A stretch of 20,732 nt of DNA from Chara braunii. Its lineage: Eukaryota > Streptophyta > Charophyceae > Charales > Characeae. The stretch lies in assembly GCA_003427395.1 (NCBI GenBank), contig BFEA01000508.1, forward strand, positions 166,676 through 187,407, in the 5' to 3' direction. This document shows positions 17,123-20,732 of this stretch, one piece after another (the first letter of the stretch is position 1; each line of letters begins with the position of its first letter). The notes under the pieces were generated by a model. That model searched no databases, was not told where the DNA came from, and saw nothing but the letters and a program-made list of their open reading frames with translations. Made by a program: the position numbers and the translations under genes.

Positions 17123-17386
17123 TACTTACGTGCAATCATCCAACTGTTGTAAATAACTATCTCGAAGACAGCTATCACCCCTTTCCTTCCTCCTTCCCTC
17201 TTGAATTTTATTATTCTGTTTGGATTGTTAGTTTTCATCACTCTCTTTGTCTTTAAGAACACGTTGAGAAATAAAAAGAAAAAATATATTTTCTTCTTTT
17301 TTGTTTCTTTCTCCCTCTCCTTCTTGAGTCAAAAAAAATTATTTTTCTTTTTCTATTTTTGTTTTTCTCACTCTTATGTCAAAACA

Positions 17387-17389
<3 letters not shown>

Positions 17390-17435
<46 letters not shown>

Positions 17436-17444
17436 TGTGTGTGT
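17390..17444. repeat. GT microsatellite 1
   Basis: Near-perfect (GT)n with one A at 17429. Followed by a spacer shared with 17611-17726. Confidence 0.95.
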
Positions 17445-17557
17445 CCCCCGACCACCTCCTCCTTTCTCCTCCCTTAAGACTTCAATTACTGTAAATCAGG
17501 ATTTCAATTAAAACATACATTTGTTGCCACTGTGTGAACCAGATCTTGTCGGTAGAC

Positions 17558-17606
<49 letters not shown>

Positions 17607-17724
17607 TGTGCCCCGCGACCGCCTCCTCCTTTCTCCTCCCTTCAGACTTCAATTATTGCAAAACATGAGTTCAATTAAAGCATACGTCTGCTGCCATTGT
17701 GTGAATTAGATCTTGTCGGTAGAC

Positions 17725-17726
<2 letters not shown>
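17445..17726. repeat. Tandem spacers between microsatellites, about 167-bp period
   Basis: 17445-17560 and 17611-17726 are two copies of one spacer (ACCTCCTCCTTTCTCCTCCC / GCCTCCTCCTTTCTCCTCCC onwards). Both end in AGATCTTGTCGGTAGACGTC. The first copy is followed by a GT run, the second by a CT run. Confidence 0.85.
17561..17610. repeat. GT microsatellite 2
   Basis: (TG)n with one interruption near 17603, directly after GGTAGACGTC. Confidence 0.95.

Positions 17727-17783
<57 letters not shown>
17727..17783. repeat. CT microsatellite 1
   Basis: Pure (CT)n directly after GGTAGACGTC. The repetitive Ser-Leu or Arg-Glu frames through it are artefacts. Confidence 0.95.
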
Positions 17784-17786
<3 letters not shown>

Positions 17787-17845
17787 ACACACACAAACAC
17801 ATACCCACACATGAGCAGACGTTCCACGCATGAGTGCAGACTCTC

Positions 17846-17895
<50 letters not shown>

Positions 17896-17950
17896 CACAC
17901 ACACAAACACATGCCCACACACGAGCAGACGTTTCACGCATGAGCGCACG
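17784..17950. repeat. Second tandem set with CT microsatellite 2
   Basis: CACACACAAACACATACCCA with AGCAGACGTTCCACGCATGAG (17787-17833) is repeated after a second CT run (17841-17893) as CACAAACACATGCCCACACA with AGCAGACGTTTCACGCATGAG. Period about 111-115 bp. Confidence 0.85.
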
Positions 17951-18234
17951 CTTACACAAGCAAGCACGCTCGCACACACATCTTCGCACGCATACGGTTA
18001 CCTATTTAAGAAGGGAAGTTGAAATGTGTTTGAAGTCCTGCCACACAGCATGCATGATTTGTTCACAAGAGATAGCCCCTCAGTTGTCGCAAATGTTGTT
18101 GGCGGGCAACAACACACTGATCGACAAGTGCTGAAAAGTTTCACCCAACGCTCATATCACGATCATGAGCGCAGTCCACACTCACACTACAATCATAAGC
18201 GAGTTGATTTGTTGGCAATGAATTGATATGATTC
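17951..18234. other. No gene; includes short repeats of an ATCATGAGCG string
   Basis: ATCATGAGCGCAG and AATCATAAGCGAG recur near 18162 and 18192, and again after the A run at 18263. Nothing coding is recognised. Confidence 0.4.
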
Positions 18235-18260
18235 AAAAAAAAAAAAAAAAAAAAAAAAAA
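18235..18260. repeat. A26 homopolymer
   Basis: Uninterrupted A run. It could mark the 3' end of an old retroposed sequence, but I see no target-site duplication. Confidence 0.95.
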
Positions 18261-18344
18261 CATCATGAGCGCAGCGAGATTGAATTTAACTGTGAACGCT
18301 CAGAGTTGAATATGTCCGTCAATCCGGTCAAATGGGCCCTCGCT

Positions 18345-18444
18345 ACACCACTCTCGAAATGTGGAAAAAAAAAAAGTGGCGGGTGCATCTGGCCATGTTC
18401 TACGAGAAAGTTCATTCTCATTTTGCACATTTCAAGAGTGGTGT
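18345..18444 (+). repeat. Palindrome-bounded dispersed copy of the TTCATTC module
   Basis: ACACCACTCTCGAAATGTG (18345-18363) and CACATTTCAAGAGTGGTGT (18426-18444) are complementary at 18 of 19 positions. The interior 18384-18427 matches the modules at 8008-8055 and 8310-8350 (TTCTACGAGAAAGTTCATTC, then TCATTTTGCAC). The right arm itself matches the GTTTGAGTTGG flank of the 8310 copy. Inference: a mobile or retroposed copy, or the complete form of an element that is degenerate in the duplicated units. Confidence 0.6.
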
Positions 18445-18845
18445 GGTGATGCCCATTGTATACAATCCGTGAAGGTGGCTACATTGAATGCAATCCTGAA
18501 AGCGCCCGGATTTGGTTGACAACAACGCTGAGCGGTTACCGTTGAATTGGTCGTTCCGGTACTTCTTGTCAGGGTTACGTTTCGGACATACTCGCACTCA
18601 GTGGGGCTTTTCCGACTGAACTGTGCACGTGACTCGAGTCAGATGCATCCACGTTAGGCGGTAATTCTGCTCAGATATATTCACAGAAATACTACAGGTA
18701 GTGTGAGTGTGCTATCATATTTTCCTCCGCACAAGGGTATTCCCTCCTACAATGTTGTGGGCACTGCCCTTGTTTCCTATTGGAGAAGAAAAAATCCCCC
18801 TGAAAGTTTGAGTATTTCGAAAGATACACTTAAAATACAGAGGTA
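18445..18845. other. No gene
   Basis: Mixed-composition DNA. I see no supportable frame or repeat. Confidence 0.35.
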
Positions 18846-19059
18846 TGGTGAAATGCCCCCCTTACACACGTGAAACTGCTTGTCGCGGGTGCTGTACAAC
18901 TTGTCCATATGCCCCCGCACTTCTCGTTGTTGGACCTATGTTGGAAAATTCTAATAGCCAAAGAAGTGCACGGGCCCTGAACTCTACGCCCAGGCCTGTA
19001 TCAGAAAGTTACCCATGGCCTCTACAGGGGCATATGCAAAGTTTTGGGGCATTTCACCA
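18846..19059. mobile_element. Nested inverted-repeat element
   Basis: TGGTGAAATGCCCC (18846-18859) and GGGGCATTTCACCA (19046-19059) are perfect inverted repeats. Inside them CATATGCCCC (18906-18915) pairs with GGGGCATATG (19027-19036). A further AGGGGCATTCATAC follows at 19066. The interior has no gene. It resembles a short nonautonomous inverted-repeat element, but no target-site duplication is evident. Confidence 0.5.
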
Positions 19060-19838
19060 ACTTTTAGGGGCATTCATACAATCTTTTCTTCTTTTCGTAG
19101 GACCATTTCCAGATCTATGAGTGCCATCCTTGCGCAACGCCCATGCTAATTTTTTCTTCTTGCTGGTGGGCAGTTGCATTGGCCCTATGTTCTTATGTCG
19201 CAGTAGACAGGCAGTAGGTGGTGGACTGAAACTGTAAGAGTGTCAACCGTTACTCGGAACCAGTCTTAGGCTCCCCTGGTTGAATTGGTCTGCCTTTATG
19301 GCTTTGTTCAAGGTCCCAGGGCCTCGTATGACACCACTTCCTAATGACACCACCATAATGTTTTCACTTTTTTGTTCTCAAGTGCGCATCCTTGAAACTC
19401 AAGTGTGGCTGGGGCAAGATCGTACTTGAACCTCGGGGAGGTACCTTGAGTTCAAATGCGAACGGATACCGCAGAGCACTTCGAGTGTTTTTTTTTTTTT
19501 TTTTTTTTTTTTTTTCCCAACAGGCATCCTGGTCCAAGATTGGTCAAGCCATGGGTTTCGGTTTCAAGTGCAGCTTGTTCGAGGGTTTCCTCAAGTGTAG
19601 GTGGAACCATAAATGGAGTAAGTGTAAATTAATCACAAAATTTCGTTTAGGGCACCCTTGAAACTCTAGTATTTTCAAGTGGTGTCGAACAAGGCCCCTA
19701 GACACTTAGCGATAGGTTCTCATACTTGTAGCGATAGGAAAAGAGCAGAGGGCTCAATCATAAGTGCTAGCAATAGCTTCAGTAACTTTTGAGCTTGGGC
19801 CCGCAAGCCTAAATTGGGTAATGGTCCCAAGATACCCA
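19060..19838. other. No gene; contains a T28 run
   Basis: T28 at 19488-19515 followed by CCCAACAG, which resembles a splice acceptor. The frame at 19392-19661 reads straight through the T run as poly-Phe and is not supported. TCAAGTG recurs several times between 19379 and 19680. Confidence 0.4.
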
Positions 19839-20144
19839 AGTCCTCATACCCAGGATGTTTGTGAGGATTCCCAGACTCTTTGTGTCTCGTAATGGAATCA
19901 TCTTATTGTTTCTAAAAAAAATGTATATATATATACCTCTCTGCCTACACTTTACCGGACAGATTTGTTTGGCTATGTATATACGATATATAGATATATA
20001 TATTTGGGGAAGCAATAAGAGGATTTCGTTACTACGAGACGCAAGAGTCCGGGAATCCTCACATACCCTAGTGCTCATATCTAGGATGCTTGTGAGGATT
20101 CTCAGACTCTTTGTGTCTTGCAATGAAATCCTCTTATTGTTTCT
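19839..20144. repeat. Three-copy inverted/direct repeat around AT-rich spacers
   Basis: Copy 1 (19839-19913, +) contains GTGAGGATTCCCAGACTCTT and AATGGAATCATCTTATTG. Copy 2 (20010-20070, -) is its reverse complement with AGCAATAAGAGGATTTCG. Copy 3 (20071-20144, +) repeats GTGAGGATTCTCAGACTCTT. Each + copy is followed by an AATGTATA(T/A)ATATAT stretch. The apparent ORFs on both strands (19809-20267 minus and 19855-20295 plus) are by-products of this symmetry. Confidence 0.8.
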
Positions 20145-20707
20145 CAAACAAATGTATAAATATATGTACCTATATGTATATATATATATAGGCATCGTCA
20201 AACAGAACTGCTCAATAAACTGTAGACAAAGAGGGAGAAGAGGACAACAATCAAGGGGTTGTGACAAACTGGTTTGTCAGAGTATCACCGATTAATGTAG
20301 AAATAGATATAGACATTATCTTCGCTATGAAGGACAGATGGAGGATTGTGGCCGTACATTACCCAATGAACAAAATCGCGCTAGGTTGTCTGGACTAGAG
20401 GTGCAGTAAATCGCAATTAATCTACTTTTCTACATCTCTTTGCCAGCGAGACCTCGCCCCCCATGACTCGGAGCTGGATCCCACCACACGGCCGCCAGTT
20501 GACTCATGGCCACGATGTGCTTTCCACTCATGTGGTTGCTTGTGACGCACAAACTTCCATGTTCACGTTGATTCCTGTACCCCTTTCTATCTTTTCATTT
20601 AAACCACCAGTACCTCGCCCAACTTGAAAAAGCCAACGCGGCCGTTAACAAGCCTCGTCGGGCGGGGTACCCACTGTCGAACGAGCGGTATTCCCCAAAA
20701 AACGGGC
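20145..20707. other. No gene; AT microsatellite then mixed DNA
   Basis: A short AT-rich repeat lies at 20150-20192. Beyond it I see no frame, RNA gene or repeat. Confidence 0.35.
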
Positions 20708-20732
20708 AAAAAAAAAAAAAAAAAAAAAAAAA
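20708..20732. repeat. Terminal A25 run
   Basis: The window ends in 25 A after AACGGGC. It could be a homopolymer at a contig end or a transcript-derived tail. There is no AATAAA signal in the preceding 40 bases, so a polyadenylated 3' end is not supported. Confidence 0.9.

Larger units (their letters stand above)
13854..17390. other. AT-rich island of degenerate sequence
   Basis: An abrupt change from GC-rich, hairpin-dense DNA to A/T-rich DNA with A and T runs. No intact gene. It holds a 59-bp tandem repeat, two clusters of broken coding sequence and a 178-bp-period tandem repeat, listed separately. The base composition and relic frames suggest DNA of different origin from the duplicated units, such as a decayed mobile element or inserted foreign segment. 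13854-14215 and 17130-17390 show nothing further. Confidence 0.55.

Noticed and set aside
17671-18134. Open frames through the CT and GT runs on both strands
   Set aside because: They are repeats of Arg-Glu, Ser-Leu or Cys-Val produced by dinucleotide repeats, with no other content.
19392-19661. A frame with an upstream Lys/Gly-rich part and a T28 run
   Set aside because: It reads through the homopolymer as poly-Phe; a T-tract plus CAG acceptor is possible but there is no donor or homology to support an exon.

Overview
This window looks like noncoding eukaryotic nuclear DNA. It has long GT, CT and AT microsatellites, homopolymer A/T runs, inverted-repeat elements, an AT-rich island of decayed reading frames, and no intact protein gene that I can support. 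I cannot name the organism. The isolated N calls, mostly at 1790-2540, suggest ambiguity between near-identical copies.

Positions 1 to about 13853 are two diverged copies of one long unit in direct orientation. Unit A runs from 1 to about 6900 and unit B from about 6901 to 13853, with a period near 6.9 kb. B carries an extra insertion of about 1.27 kb (12107-13379). Neither unit keeps a reading frame, but both keep many short inverted repeats at matching positions. Several stems differ between copies by paired changes that keep the pairing. G.T pairs are mostly on the + strand. The best reading is two tandem paralogues of a long, structured noncoding RNA locus read left to right.

The most striking part is a stem-loop array, ten hairpins in A (3206-4031) and nine homologous positions in B (10117-10839). 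Within each array the stems differ from hairpin to hairpin but remain paired, while the inner stem and loop are nearly invariant. Between A and B the spacers and stem positions correspond, yet the loop family has been replaced at seven of nine B sites. One B site keeps an A-like loop and one has lost the loop altogether. Other hairpin families conserved in both units are a CGCCC hairpin (187-394; 7089-7474), a TTCATTC module (540-1268; 8008-8365), a three-copy CTACGGG hairpin set (4343-4596; 11151-11416), twin hairpins (4871-4909; 11680-11718) and a conserved block of about 460 bp with a long-range stem (5310-5765; 13395-13853). The insertion in B holds its own pair of related modules with three hairpins, two of them clearly covarying.

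At 13854 the B copy stops at an AT-rich island (13854-17390). It holds broken coding remnants: fragments resembling a Ulp1/C48-type cysteine protease (14663-15422) and a clear histone H3-fold remnant (15930-16590), plus two small tandem repeats. From 17390 to 17950 there are GT and CT microsatellites set in tandem duplications. The rest (17950-20732) has no gene; it holds a dispersed copy of the TTCATTC module inside a palindrome, two inverted-repeat elements, and poly-A/T runs including the terminal 25 A.
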